From the NCBI RefSeq assembly GCF_021341785.1, contig NZ_JAJTTF010000006.1:124001-188000 (forward strand): a DNA stretch of 64,000 nucleotides, read 5' to 3'. Position numbers and translations under genes: made by a program. Of this stretch, positions 33,095 to 42,185 are shown one piece after another (position 1 is the stretch's first letter; each line of letters starts with the position of its first letter). The notes under the pieces were generated by a model. That model had not been told where the DNA came from and did not search any database. It was given only the letters and a program-made list of their open reading frames with translations. This stretch comes from Microbacterium sp. Au-Mic1 (GTDB taxonomy: Bacteria > Actinomycetota > Actinomycetes > Actinomycetales > Microbacteriaceae).

Positions 33095-33141
33095 ATCGGG
33101 TCCGCCCCGGGCGCCGCGGTTCGGGCGCCGCGGCTCGGAGG

Positions 33142-35022
33142 TCACTGCACGAGGACGCTCGCGGCGGCGCGGATGCGCTTCAGGAACGGCTCGGCCGGGT
33201 CCTCGACGGGGACGTCGCCGCCGCGCAGGATCACCGCGAGCGCGTCGTCGAGCACCATCGACGGGTCCTCCGGCATGCCCGCCGACCGCCACGCGACCTT
33301 GCGGTCGGGGCGCACGAGCAGCGCGCCGTCCTCGCCGATCTCGCGCGCACCGTTCCACGCGCCGTCGGCGTCGTCGATCGCGACGACGGTGACCGGCAGG
33401 GCGCCGCCAATGAGGTCGATCGCCTCCTGCCACCGGCCCGCGGCGGATTCCGAGGTGAGCAGGGTCAGCCCCACACGCTCGACGAGGTCGTGCGAGGACA
33501 CCGCGGCGCCGCCCTCCGCGGTGCGGCTCGCCAGCCAGACGTGGGGCAGGTGATGGCCCGGACGCGACGTCGCCTGGAAGTCGGTGGGGTCGGCGGGGTC
33601 GCCCGGCACCGGAGTGCCGTCCGGCACCAGAGCGCCCGCCTCGTAGTGGAACCCGGCCTCGACGCCGAGCTGGCTGTAGTCGTGCGCATTGTGCGCGACC
33701 TCGGCCTCGACGCGGGCGCGCATCGCCTCCCCCTCGGGGGTCTCGCTCACGAACACCTCGAGGTTGCGGAACCCCTCCGCCTCGTCCTCGCTGAAGCCGA
33801 GTGCCGCGGCGATCGGGGGGTGCCGGTTCGCGTTCTCGAGCGAGTGCGCGGTGTACCACGCCACGATCGGCCGCCGCTCGGCCTGATAGCTATCCAGCAG
33901 CGCATCGGGGGCCTGGCCGTCCAGCACCGCGGCGAGCTTCCAGCACAGGTTCTGCGCGTCCTGGATGCCGCTGTTCAGGCCCAGGCCGCCCGTCGGCGGG
34001 TGCTTGTGCGCGGCGTCGCCCGCGAGGAACACGCGGCCGGTGCGGAACCGCTTCGCGACCAGTCCGTTGTACGTCCACCGGGTCATCGAGTGCATGGTGA
34101 TGGCATGGTCCTCGGCGAGGCCGAGCATGCGCCGGATCGAGTCGAAGAGCACCTGCTCGTCGCTCGGATCCCCCTCGACCATCCAGCCGGCGACCGAGAC
34201 CAGCCACTCCTCGGAGTCGCGGTCGTAGTGCGTGGGGCCGAGCGCCTGGATCGTGCCGCGCCGGCGCGCGCCGCCCGCCGGATGCAGGAAATGACCGAGC
34301 AGCGCGTCGGGCTCCGACCATGCCGACAGGTCGAGGCTCACGTGGTAGTTCACGACCTCGCGCATGTCCCGCGGCCCTTCCAGCTCGACGCCGAGCAGAG
34401 CCGCGCTGTCGCGTCCGCCGTCGGCGCCGATCACGTAGCGGGCGCGCACCTCGCGGACCTCGTCCGAGACCACGTCGCGGATCTCGACGGTCGCGGACTC
34501 GGCGTCCTGCCGGATGCCGACGACCTCCTGCTTCGCTCGGATCCGGCCGGGTGCTGCGGCGACCGCGTGCCGGTGGATGAGGGGATCCAGCCGCAGCTGC
34601 GGCATGTTCGCGAACGCTCGCGGGCTCGAGGCCCGGTAACGCTCGGCGTCGGGTCCGCCGCCCCATGCCGGGACCTCGCCGATCTTGAGTCCGTCGAAGC
34701 GCCCGGGTCCGGTCGCGGTCGTGTACCAGACCGCCTTGCGCCAGCGGTCGTGTGTGGGCGTTGCGGCGTAGATGTCGTCGGCGACGCCCATGTCGTGGAA
34801 CGCCTCCATGGTGCGCGGGTTGAGCAGGTGGGCGCGGGGGAAGCGGAACACGAAGTCGCGCCGCTCGACGAGCAGCACGTCGATGCCGCGCTGGGCGAGC
34901 AGGATCGCACAGCTCAGGCCGACCGGCCCGCCGCCCATGATGACGACCTCGACGGCCTCGGGCCACTCGTCCTCGCCGAGCGGCGGCAGGGGGGCGCGGG
35001 GGCTCTTCACGGATGCGGTCAC
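33142..35022 (-). CDS. FAD-dependent aromatic monooxygenase with thioredoxin-like C-terminus
   Basis: A 626-residue flavin hydroxylase of the phenol hydroxylase/MhpA family. FAD motif VVIMGGGPVGLSCAILLAQRG near 23-43, DG motif in YVIGADGGRDSAALLG, and second FAD motif VFLAGDAAHKHPPTGGLGLN. The C-terminal 180 residues form the thioredoxin-like domain, longer than in the 27283 paralogue. A GTG start at 35022 with GAGGAGG five bases upstream was chosen over the upstream frame. It forms its own unit under the palindrome at 35110. The pair of distinct monooxygenases suggests two successive hydroxylations or two substrates. Confidence 0.9.
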   Translation of the reverse strand: MTASVKSPRAPLPPLGEDEWPEAVEVVIMGGGPVGLSCAILLAQRGIDVLLVERRDFVFRFPRAHLLNPRTMEAFHDMGVADDIYAATPTHDRWRKAVWYTTATGPGRFDGLKIGEVPAWGGGPDAERYRASSPRAFANMPQLRLDPLIHRHAVAAAPGRIRAKQEVVGIRQDAESATVEIRDVVSDEVREVRARYVIGADGGRDSAALLGVELEGPRDMREVVNYHVSLDLSAWSEPDALLGHFLHPAGGARRRGTIQALGPTHYDRDSEEWLVSVAGWMVEGDPSDEQVLFDSIRRMLGLAEDHAITMHSMTRWTYNGLVAKRFRTGRVFLAGDAAHKHPPTGGLGLNSGIQDAQNLCWKLAAVLDGQAPDALLDSYQAERRPIVAWYTAHSLENANRHPPIAAALGFSEDEAEGFRNLEVFVSETPEGEAMRARVEAEVAHNAHDYSQLGVEAGFHYEAGALVPDGTPVPGDPADPTDFQATSRPGHHLPHVWLASRTAEGGAAVSSHDLVERVGLTLLTSESAAGRWQEAIDLIGGALPVTVVAIDDADGAWNGAREIGEDGALLVRPDRKVAWRSAGMPEDPSMVLDDALAVILRGGDVPVEDPAEPFLKRIRAAASVLVQ

Positions 35023-35048
35023 GGATTCCTCCTCGAATGCGGAATCCC

Positions 35049-35126
35049 AGGCTAGGGAGGGGTCGGAACGCGACGATACGTGCCGAGAACGCGAAAGTCG
35101 GCCGCCGATTCCGACACCATGTCGCA
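35049..35126 (-). promoter_or_regulatory. Regulon palindrome and -10 box, second monooxygenase
   Basis: TCCGACAC-C-ATGTCGCA (35110-35126) keeps both half-site cores with two changes in the distal arm. A -10-like TAGCCT (minus strand, 35054-35049) is 56 nt from the palindrome and 27 nt from the GTG start. Confidence 0.7.
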
Positions 35127-35211
35127 ACCCGTCATCGCCCCCGGACACGACGAAGGAGGACGTGCCGTCCCCCTCGGAGCAGCACGCCCTCTTCCGCCCG
35201 CAGGCCGGTTC

Positions 35212-36660
35212 TCAGCCCGAGATCGTAGGGACGGTCACCCACTGCCAGTAGGTGAACTCGTCCAGGTTCCAGTGACCGCCGTGTCGGCCGCCGTTGCCGG
35301 AGGCGCCGATCCCGCCCATCGGGATGTGCGCGGCGTCGTAGATCGTCTGCCCGTTGACGGCCACCATGCCGGCCCGCAGCCGCGCCGCGAAGCCGAGCGC
35401 GCGGGCGACGTCGCGCGTGTGGATCGCCGCCGTGAGGCCGTAGTCGCTCGCATTGGCCAGCGCCAGGGCCTCCTCCTCCGTCCGGAATCGGGTGACGGGC
35501 GCGACGGGGCCGAAGATCTCCGACCGGAAGGCCGCATTGTCCCGGTCCACCCCGTCCAGCACCGTCGGTGCGTAGAACAGGCCGTCGTGGGCGCCGCCGT
35601 GGACGACACGGGCGCCGTCGGCGATCGCCGCCTGGACGATCCCGTGCACCCGCTCGGTCTGCGCGGCGGTGATGAGGGGGCCGAGCGTCGTACCGGGTGC
35701 GAGCGGATCGCCGGGCACCAGTGCCGCCGCGGCCGCCCGCAGGCGCTCCACGTACTCGTCGGCGATGCTCTCATGCACGAGGTGGCGTCCGGTCGCCATG
35801 CAGATCTGTCCCTGATGCCGGAAGGAGCCGGCGACGCCGGCGGTGACCGCCTGGTCCAGATCCGCGTCGGCCATCACGAGGAACGCGTTGTTGCCGCCGA
35901 GCTCGAGCACCACACGCTTGAGCAGACCCCCGGCGACCTCGCCGACCCTGCGGCCCGCGGCGGAGGAGCCGGTGAAGGAGATCACGTTCGTGTGCGGGGA
36001 GCGCACCACGGCCTCCCCCGTCTCGGGCCCGCCGGGGAGCACGTGCAGCACGCCGTCCGGAAGGCCGGCTCGGCGGAACACCTCGGCGATCGCCGCGCCT
36101 CCGGAGAACGCCGTCTTGACGTCGGGCTTGAGCAGCACGGCGTTGCCGAGCGCGATCGCCGGCGCGACCGAGCGGATCGCGAGCATGAGCGGGGCGTTCC
36201 AGGGCGAGATCACGCCGACGACCCCGACCGGGATCCGCCGCGCCATTCCGATCGTCGCGGGATCCTCGACCGGCAGCAGGTCGCCCTGCGACATCGTCAC
36301 CAGCCCCGCCGCAGCGACGAGCTCGTCGATGGCTTTGTCGACCTCATGCCGCGCCTTGCCCGGGAGCGAGCCGCTCTCCCGGATCAGGACATGCTCGACG
36401 TCCGCGCGGATCTCGCGCAGCGCGGCGGCCGCCCCCATGAGCACCTCGGCTCTGGTGCGGTAGGACGTACGACCCCAGGCGGCCTGGGCGGCGAGCGCGC
36501 TCTCGCCCGCGCGTGCGACGTCCGACTCGTCGGCGAGCCCCGCCTTCGCCACGACGCCGCCGTCTCCGGGCGACACGATCGACTGCACGCCGCCGGCCCC
36601 GGGAACCCATCCGTCCGAGAAGATGAGCCCGTCGATGTCCTCGATGTGCCACCGCGCCAT
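35212..36660 (-). CDS. Aromatic-aldehyde-type dehydrogenase (benzaldehyde/vanillin dehydrogenase-like)
   Basis: A 482-residue aldehyde dehydrogenase. Nucleotide-binding region VGVISPWNAPLMLAIRSVAPAIALGNAVLLKPD, catalytic Glu in VVLELGGNNAFLV and catalytic Cys in FRHQGQICMATGRH. The SPWN-A-P-L form and the 'HQGQICM-A-T-G-R' loop are typical of benzaldehyde and vanillin dehydrogenases rather than betaine- or succinate-semialdehyde enzymes. ATG at 36660 downstream of GAGGAGG. Monocistronic under the fourth palindrome. It would feed an aromatic acid into the hydroxylation and ring-cleavage genes downstream. Confidence 0.92.
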   Translation of the reverse strand: MARWHIEDIDGLIFSDGWVPGAGGVQSIVSPGDGGVVAKAGLADESDVARAGESALAAQAAWGRTSYRTRAEVLMGAAAALREIRADVEHVLIRESGSLPGKARHEVDKAIDELVAAAGLVTMSQGDLLPVEDPATIGMARRIPVGVVGVISPWNAPLMLAIRSVAPAIALGNAVLLKPDVKTAFSGGAAIAEVFRRAGLPDGVLHVLPGGPETGEAVVRSPHTNVISFTGSSAAGRRVGEVAGGLLKRVVLELGGNNAFLVMADADLDQAVTAGVAGSFRHQGQICMATGRHLVHESIADEYVERLRAAAAALVPGDPLAPGTTLGPLITAAQTERVHGIVQAAIADGARVVHGGAHDGLFYAPTVLDGVDRDNAAFRSEIFGPVAPVTRFRTEEEALALANASDYGLTAAIHTRDVARALGFAARLRAGMVAVNGQTIYDAAHIPMGGIGASGNGGRHGGHWNLDEFTYWQWVTVPTISG

Positions 36661-36698
36661 CGCCGTCTCCGTCCTCCTCGTCGAGTGCTGCCAGGGCG

Positions 36699-36776
36699 AT
36701 GCTATTCGACCTGCGCGCCCGCTCTCCCCGTCGCAGCGGCGCAAGGAGGAGCGCTCGGCTCAGACACCGTGTCGTG
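36699..36776 (-). promoter_or_regulatory. Regulon palindrome and -10 box, aldehyde dehydrogenase
   Basis: TCAGACAC-C-GTGTCGTG (36760-36776) retains the GACAC-n-GTGTC core. A -10-like TAGCAT (minus strand, 36704-36699) lies 56 nt from it and 39 nt before the ATG. Fourth site with the same geometry. Confidence 0.7.
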
Positions 36777-36829
36777 GGGGCATGACTCAGGGGCGCGACC
36801 CGGGCGGCATGCGCGAAGCCACGAGATCT

Positions 36830-37033
36830 GCTAGTCTGTTGGATTGCGCCTGGCCCGCCGACGTCTCTTCGGCGCCGCGCCATCCGGTCCTGAGATCAAT
36901 CCTCGAGATGAACCTCGGGCCACCCGTCCGGAGTGACATCCGCGAATCGCACCGATGCGTTTTCGCGCGTCCGGACAGGATCCGACTTTTCCCGGCGGCC
37001 GCGCGCCGCCGGACAGCACGAAGAAGTATCACC
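36830..37033 (+). promoter_or_regulatory. Long leader upstream of the 85-aa gene
   Basis: About 200 nt precede the 85-residue gene without any coding frame. A -10-like TAGTCT lies at 36833-36838, which would give an mRNA leader of nearly 190 nt. Several short inverted repeats are visible, including CCTCGAG-atgaac-CTCGG near 36901 and GGCGGCCGCGCGCCGCC near 36997. This could be a structured, cold-shock-like or regulatory leader; no known riboswitch class was recognised. The rest of the 373-nt gap (36661-37033) holds the aldehyde dehydrogenase promoter. Confidence 0.35.
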
Positions 37034-37291
37034 ATGAACATCACCTGGAAACAGGCGGACCACGACGTGTACGTGGCGACCCGAGACGGCGAGTATGCCG
37101 GCTTCGTGGCCGTCGACGGTGCGTCGCACGTCCTCCACGACCGGCACAGCCGCCGCCTTGGCAGTTATCCATCCCTCTCCGCCGCGCGCAGCGCCCTGGA
37201 GTCCTTCGGTGCGTCCGCATCTGCGGGGCAGCAGCGCCGACGTCGTTCTGCACGGAGCCGTCGCCGTCCATCCACCGCCCGGAGCCGCTGA
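37034..37291 (+). CDS. Small 85-aa conserved hypothetical protein
   Basis: An 85-residue protein beginning MNITWKQADHDVYVATRDGEYAGFV, with a beta-rich first half (about 1-45), a helix SLSAARSALESFG and a very basic tail (RRRRSARSRRRP). It has the look of a small nucleic-acid-associated or stress protein, but no family was recognised. It is preceded by a long leader and followed by a perfect terminator hairpin, so it is expressed alone. Convergent with clpC. Confidence 0.65.
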   Translation: MNITWKQADHDVYVATRDGEYAGFVAVDGASHVLHDRHSRRLGSYPSLSAARSALESFGASASAGQQRRRRSARSRRRPSTARSR

Positions 37292-37304
37292 ACCGACCTC
37301 TGAA

Positions 37305-37354
37305 ACACGCGAAAGGGGGACGAGCACCGAAGTGCTCGTCCCCCTTTCGCGTGT
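37305..37354. terminator. Perfect 23-bp bidirectional terminator
   Basis: ACACGCGAAAGGGGGACGAG continuing to 37327 pairs perfectly with 37332-37354 around the tetraloop CGAA. It stands between the convergent 85-aa gene (stop 37291) and clpC (stop 37371). A's at one side and T's in the stem's CTTTCGCG arm would serve both directions. Confidence 0.92.
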
Positions 37355-37370
37355 GGGGAACCGGATCCGG

Positions 37371-39899
37371 TCAGGCCGCGCCTGCCGCGATGTCCGGCGT
37401 GGTCGGGATCGTGCCGGCGGTGTTCACGCCGACGGAGACCTTCTCGCCGCGCGGGCCCGTCGTGAAGACGAACTTCCCGTCCTTCGCGTCCACGTGCACG
37501 TGGTCGCCGGGGTTGAGCTCGCCGTGCAGGATCTTCTCCGACAGCTGGTCCTCGACCTCGCGCTGCATCGCACGACGCAGCGGGCGGGCGCCGAGCGTCG
37601 GATCGAACCCGATCTCGATGAGCTGGTCCTTGGCCGCATCCGTCAGCTCCACCGTCATGTCGCGGTCGAGCAGGCGGTCGCTGAGGCGCTTCGTGAACAG
37701 GCCGACGATCTGACGCAGCTCGTCCTTGTTCAGCTGCGGGAACACGATGACGTCGTCGAGACGGTTCAGGAACTCGGGCTTGAAGTTGCGCTTGAGCTCC
37801 TCGTCGACCTTGCCCTTCATCCGCTCGTAGGTCGTCTGCGAGTTGCCCTCGATCTGGAAGCCGACCGGACCACCGGCGATCGCCGACGAACCGAGGTTCG
37901 TGGTCATGATGATCACGGTGTTCTTGAAGTCGATGACGCGCCCCTGGCCGTCGGTGAGGCGGCCCTCCTCGAGGATCTGCAGCAGCGAGTTGAAGATGTC
38001 CGGGTGGGCCTTCTCGATCTCGTCGAAGAGCACCACGGAGAACGGCTTGCGGCGCACCTTCTCGGTGAGCTGGCCGCCCTCCTCGAAGCCGACGAACCCG
38101 GGAGGGGCTCCGAACAGCCGCGAGACGGTGTGCTTCTCGCCGAACTCGCTCATGTCGAGAGAGATCAGGGCTCCCTCGTCGTCGAACAGGAATTCGGCGA
38201 GCGCCTTGGCGAGCTCAGTCTTTCCGACGCCCGTGGGGCCGGCGAAGATGAACGAGCCGGAGGGGCGCTTCGGGTCCTTCAGGCCCGCACGCTGACGACG
38301 GATCGTCTTGGACAGGGCGGCGATCGCCTCCTCCTGGCCGATGACGCGCTGGTGCAGCGCCTTCTCCATGAAGACGAGGCGGCTGGACTCCTCCTCGGTG
38401 AGCTTGAACACCGGGATGCCCGTGGCCTGGGCCAGCACCTCGGCGATCAGGCCCTCGTCGACGACCGCGTTGGTCGCGACGTCGCCGGCGCGCCACTGCT
38501 TCTCCAGGCGCAGCCGCTCGGCGAGCAGCTCCTTCTCCTGGTCGCGAAGGGAGGCGGCCTTCTCGAAGTCCTGCTCCTCGGAGGCCAGCTCCTTCTCCTC
38601 GCGGACCTTGGCGATCTTGTCGTCGAACTCGCGCAGCTCCGGCGGGGAGGACAGGATCGACAGGCGCAGGCGGGCGCCGGCCTCGTCGATCAGGTCGATG
38701 GCCTTGTCCGGCAGGAACCGGTCGGCGACGTAGCGGTCCGCGAGGTTCGCCGCGGCCACAAGGGCGCCGTCGGTGATCTGCACCTTGTGGTGCGCCTCGT
38801 AGCGGTCGCGCAGACCCTTCAGGATGTTGATCGTGTGCGGGAGGTTCGGCTCCTGCACCTGGATCGGCTGGAACCGGCGCTCGAGGGCCGCATCCTTCTC
38901 GAAGTGCTTGCGGTACTCGTCGAGCGTGGTCGCACCGATGGTCTGCAGCTCGCCGCGGGCGAGCAGCGGCTTGAGGATCGACGCGGCGTCGATCGCACCC
39001 TCGGCGGCACCCGCACCGACCAGGGTGTGGATCTCGTCAATGAAGACGATGATGTCCCCGCGCGTGCGGATCTCCTTGGTGACCTTCTTCAGGCGCTCCT
39101 CGAAGTCTCCGCGGTAGCGGGATCCGGCGATGAGGGATCCGAGGTCGAGCGAGTAGAGCTGCTTGTCCTTCAGCGTCTCCGGGACATCGCCCTTCACGAT
39201 CGCCTGGGCGAGGCCCTCGACGACGGCGGTCTTGCCGACGCCGGGCTCGCCGATCAGCACGGGATTGTTCTTGGAGCGGCGGGAGAGGATCTGCATGACC
39301 CGCTCGATCTCCTTCTCGCGCCCGATCACCGGGTCGAGCTTGTTGTCGCGCGCGGCCTGGGTGAGGTTGCGCCCGAACTGGTCGAGCACCTGCGATCCGC
39401 CCTGGGCCTGCTGCTGGCTGCTGTCGTGCGCGGCGCCGGAGACGGCGGCCGGCTCGCGCCCCGGGGATCCGGAGAGCATCTGGATGACCTGCTGGCGCAC
39501 CTTGTTCAGGTCGGCGCCGAGCTTGACGAGCACCTGGGCGGCCACGCCCTCACCCTCGCGGATGAGGCCGAGCAGGATGTGCTCGGTGCCGATGTAGTTG
39601 TGGCCGAGCTGCAGCGCCTCGCGCAGGCTCAGCTCGAGCACCTTCTTCGCGCGCGGCGTGAAGGGGATGTGGCCGGTCGGCTGCTGCTGACCCTGGCCGA
39701 TGATGTCCTGCACCTGCTCGCGCACGGACTCGAGGGAGATGCCGAGCGACTCCAGCGCCTTGGCAGCGGCTCCCTCGCCCTCGTGGATGAGGCCGAGGAG
39801 GATGTGCTCGGTGCCGATGTAGTTGTGGTTGAGCATCTTCGCCTCTTCCTGGGCGAGGACGACGACACGACGGGCTCGGTCGGTGAATCTCTCGAACAT
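37371..39899 (-). CDS. clpC: AAA+ unfoldase ClpC
   Basis: An 842-residue ClpC/Hsp100 ATPase, the unfoldase partner of ClpP protease. Two N-terminal Clp repeats (about 1-70 and 78-145), Walker A of the first AAA+ module GEPGVGKT at 217-224, a middle segment with a UVR-type motif (about 430-465, [17 protein letters not shown]), and Walker A of the second module GPTGVGKT near 552-559. The C-terminal D2-small domain ends with an Ala/Gly tail. ATG at 39899 with AAGGAG upstream. Divergent from the triple membrane-protein operon. Confidence 0.98.
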   Translation of the reverse strand: MFERFTDRARRVVVLAQEEAKMLNHNYIGTEHILLGLIHEGEGAAAKALESLGISLESVREQVQDIIGQGQQQPTGHIPFTPRAKKVLELSLREALQLGHNYIGTEHILLGLIREGEGVAAQVLVKLGADLNKVRQQVIQMLSGSPGREPAAVSGAAHDSSQQQAQGGSQVLDQFGRNLTQAARDNKLDPVIGREKEIERVMQILSRRSKNNPVLIGEPGVGKTAVVEGLAQAIVKGDVPETLKDKQLYSLDLGSLIAGSRYRGDFEERLKKVTKEIRTRGDIIVFIDEIHTLVGAGAAEGAIDAASILKPLLARGELQTIGATTLDEYRKHFEKDAALERRFQPIQVQEPNLPHTINILKGLRDRYEAHHKVQITDGALVAAANLADRYVADRFLPDKAIDLIDEAGARLRLSILSSPPELREFDDKIAKVREEKELASEEQDFEKAASLRDQEKELLAERLRLEKQWRAGDVATNAVVDEGLIAEVLAQATGIPVFKLTEEESSRLVFMEKALHQRVIGQEEAIAALSKTIRRQRAGLKDPKRPSGSFIFAGPTGVGKTELAKALAEFLFDDEGALISLDMSEFGEKHTVSRLFGAPPGFVGFEEGGQLTEKVRRKPFSVVLFDEIEKAHPDIFNSLLQILEEGRLTDGQGRVIDFKNTVIIMTTNLGSSAIAGGPVGFQIEGNSQTTYERMKGKVDEELKRNFKPEFLNRLDDVIVFPQLNKDELRQIVGLFTKRLSDRLLDRDMTVELTDAAKDQLIEIGFDPTLGARPLRRAMQREVEDQLSEKILHGELNPGDHVHVDAKDGKFVFTTGPRGEKVSVGVNTAGTIPTTPDIAAGAA

Positions 39900-40107
39900 G
39901 TCACTCCTTGTTCGTTGCCCGGTGGGGGCTGCCCGGTGAGGGCGATGGCACAGTTCGTGCCGGATACATCGAGAGTAACGACCGGGCGAGGGCCGTATGC
40001 CGTTGTTCGCCGTCGGCTGACCCGCGCGACGGACTGTGACGCGAGCGGATCCGGATCCGATCCTGGGGACCGCCGACGGTCCCTGATCCGCTCATCCCTT
40101 GACGCCC

Positions 40108-40158
40108 TTATCGACTGTCGTTATGTTAACGAACATCGATAACAACGTTCCTCGATAA
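40108..40158 (+). promoter_or_regulatory. Operator cluster of the triple membrane-protein operon
   Basis: TTATCGA at 40108-40114 and TCGATAA at 40136-40142 form an inverted pair, and a third TCGATAA at 40152-40158 runs into the AAGGAG ribosome site of the first gene. Between the first two lies CGTTA-TGT-TAACG (40119-40131). The region is AT-rich. The XRE-type regulator encoded at the end of the operon is the obvious candidate to bind it; a bound protein at the third site would also hide the Shine-Dalgarno DNA. Confidence 0.6.
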
Positions 40159-40168
40159 GGAGTTGCCG

Positions 40169-40804
40169 ATGAACGATCTCAGACCGGCGCCCTCGCAGGC
40201 GCTGACGACCCGATCCGAACGCGCCGACGCGATCACCGTGCTGATCGTCGGTCTGCTGGCCAGCGTCGTCATCATCGGCCTCGTTTCGCTGCGGGCGCTG
40301 CAGACCTTCCGCTCGGACGGCATCGGCTGGATCCTGCCGATTGATCAGCAGCCGATCGAGGCGACCGTGGGATCAGGGGTCGGGTCCCTGCACGGCTACG
40401 CGACCGAGGCCCTCGTCATCGCGCCGAACGTGAATGTCGTCAGCATCATCGCGATCGCACTTTCGCACGCCGTCTTCGCCGCGGCCGCACTGACCATCGT
40501 GGGTGGAACGCTGTGGATCGCATGGTCGTTCCTGCGCGGCCGCTTCTTCGCGCGGGGAACGGTGCGCGCCCTGGCGGTGATCAGCTGGGCACTCGCCCTC
40601 GCCCCCGCGCTGATCTTCATGCTGGACACGTTCGGGCGCAATGGAGTGCTTGCGGCCCTCTCCATCGAGAACGACGGCTCGGTCGATTCAGACCGGTACT
40701 GGTCGTGGCTTCCGCTTTTCAGCGCCGGCGTCGCACTGGGCCTCGTCACGATCGCGTTCCGGCGAGGCGCACGCCTGCAGAAGGATACGGAGGGACTGGT
40801 ATGA
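40169..40804 (+). CDS. DUF2975-like membrane protein, paralogue 1
   Basis: A 211-residue protein with about four membrane helices (about 23-45, 95-122, 138-155 and 180-198) and a short cytoplasmic tail RRGARLQKDTEGLV. Layout resembles DUF2975 proteins, which are typically cotranscribed with a YozG-type HTH regulator. ATG at 40169 after AAGGAG. The last residues (QKD-x-EGLV) are shared with the next two proteins. Overlaps paralogue 2 by ATGA. Function unknown. Confidence 0.8.
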   Translation: MNDLRPAPSQALTTRSERADAITVLIVGLLASVVIIGLVSLRALQTFRSDGIGWILPIDQQPIEATVGSGVGSLHGYATEALVIAPNVNVVSIIAIALSHAVFAAAALTIVGGTLWIAWSFLRGRFFARGTVRALAVISWALALAPALIFMLDTFGRNGVLAALSIENDGSVDSDRYWSWLPLFSAGVALGLVTIAFRRGARLQKDTEGLV

Positions 40805-41442
40805 ACACGAAGGGCAGTGCTACCGCAGCGTCACGATCCCGTCTCGGCGAGGGGTTCGTGCTCGGGCTCATCGCCACCGGCGCGGTGAGCGTCGCGATCG
40901 CCGCCCTCGTCGCGATCGTGCTGCGTGCCGTCGCCCTGTTCGGGCTCGCGCCGACGATCCTGCTCCCGATGCACGACGGCGGGACCGTGAAAGCGCTGGC
41001 ACAGGCGCCTGCCGTGCTGCAGTCGGACTACGCGAGTGCGCACGTCACGGTCGAGGGGATGCCGTTCTTCGCGCGCCTGCTGCTCGTGCTCGAGGGTGCA
41101 CTGCCCGCGCTTGCGACGATCGGCGTCTGCGCCGTGGCCTGGTGGCTCGGCGTCTCGCTGATCCGGTCTCGGCCGTTCCGGCGCTCCATGTCGACCGCGA
41201 TCGGGATCGCCGCGTGCCTCGTGATGGCCGGCGGCGTGCTCGGCCAGCTCGCCGGCGCGATCGGGCGCGCGGAAGTCGTCGATCACCTGAGCGTCGGGGA
41301 TCCGTCGGTCACGCACGTGCTGTGGCCGTTCCTGCTCGAGTTGGATCTCGCGCCTCTCGGCTGGGGCTTCGCGCTCGCCTTGATCGCTACGGCGTTCCAG
41401 CTCGGCGCGCGCATGCAGAAGGATGCGGAGGGCCTGGTGTGA
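40801..41442 (+). CDS. DUF2975-like membrane protein, paralogue 2
   Basis: A 213-residue, four-helix membrane protein with the same layout as its neighbour: cytoplasmic N-terminus, long first extracytoplasmic loop, an R-S-R-P-F-R-R loop between helices 2 and 3, and the C-terminal tail GARMQKDAEGLV. Length and tail show tandem duplication, although overall identity is low. ATG at 40801; the stop overlaps the GTG of paralogue 3. Confidence 0.8.
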   Translation: MNTKGSATAASRSRLGEGFVLGLIATGAVSVAIAALVAIVLRAVALFGLAPTILLPMHDGGTVKALAQAPAVLQSDYASAHVTVEGMPFFARLLLVLEGALPALATIGVCAVAWWLGVSLIRSRPFRRSMSTAIGIAACLVMAGGVLGQLAGAIGRAEVVDHLSVGDPSVTHVLWPFLLELDLAPLGWGFALALIATAFQLGARMQKDAEGLV

Positions 41443-42185
41443 TCACCTACAACGGAGATCTCTGGGGCTCGCTCGGTCAGGTCGCCATCTACCTCGGCGT
41501 GATGCTCGCGGTCGGCATCGTCGTGTTCTGGCGCGGGCGGCGCCGTCGCAGCACCACACTCATCCTTGACATGGCGCTCTCACTCAGCGGTTGGTGGGTC
41601 GCGATCTCCGGCTTCGCGCTCATCATGATCATGATCAAGGCGGTCACCACGAACTGGGTCGAACTGGACGGATCCGGGTTCGCCGTCCCTCTCCCAGCAG
41701 ACCTCCCGTGCACGGAGTTCGGCGACGCGAGCGGACCGTCGATCAGTTGCAGCCCGGCCGCGATGGCACGATTCACCGTGGTGAACGCGAGCGGGGGGAT
41801 CCATGCCCTCGCGGCGATCAGCCAGACCTGCAGCCTCATCGTCTCGACGTTACCGGCGGCGTTGATCGCAATCATCTGCTTCCAGACGCTGCGCGGTCGG
41901 GCGTTCCATCGCACGGTGACCCGCGCGCTGATCGTCGGCGCCGTGGTGCTCCTGGTGGTCGGGATCGCCGGCGATCTGCTGAGCGACATCACCAGCACCT
42001 TGGCGGTGCGCGAAGCCTTCCCCGCCGGATCGCCGTGGCACCCGGACTCATTCGTTCTCTCCGCGAGTCTGCTTCCAGTCGGCGGGGCGATCGCACTGTC
42101 AGCCCTTGCCGCGGTGTTCCACCAGGGCATCCGGATTCAGAAAGAACGCGATCTTCTGCAGCAGGACACGGAGGGCCTGGTGTGA
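41439..42185 (+). CDS. DUF2975-like membrane protein, paralogue 3
   Basis: A 248-residue member of the trio starting GTG (41439), overlapping paralogue 2. Helices at about 14-30, 45-67, 120-147, 160-180 and 208-225. It has two extracytoplasmic cysteines (PCTEFG and SISCSP) not seen in the other two, perhaps a disulfide. The tail GIRIQKERDLLQQDTEGLV has an insertion before the shared D-x-EGLV end. It overlaps the HTH regulator by four bases (GTGA). Confidence 0.8.
   Translation: MITYNGDLWGSLGQVAIYLGVMLAVGIVVFWRGRRRRSTTLILDMALSLSGWWVAISGFALIMIMIKAVTTNWVELDGSGFAVPLPADLPCTEFGDASGPSISCSPAAMARFTVVNASGGIHALAAISQTCSLIVSTLPAALIAIICFQTLRGRAFHRTVTRALIVGAVVLLVVGIAGDLLSDITSTLAVREAFPAGSPWHPDSFVLSASLLPVGGAIALSALAAVFHQGIRIQKERDLLQQDTEGLV

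Noticed and set aside
13098..36776. Genomic island with integrase and att sites
   Set aside because: No integrase, tRNA gene or direct-repeat boundary was found; 'island' is used only for functional grouping.
37095..40142. Plus-strand frame of over 1000 residues opposite clpC
   Set aside because: It is the antisense shadow of clpC; the composition is Arg/Leu/Asp-rich and there is no ribosome site.
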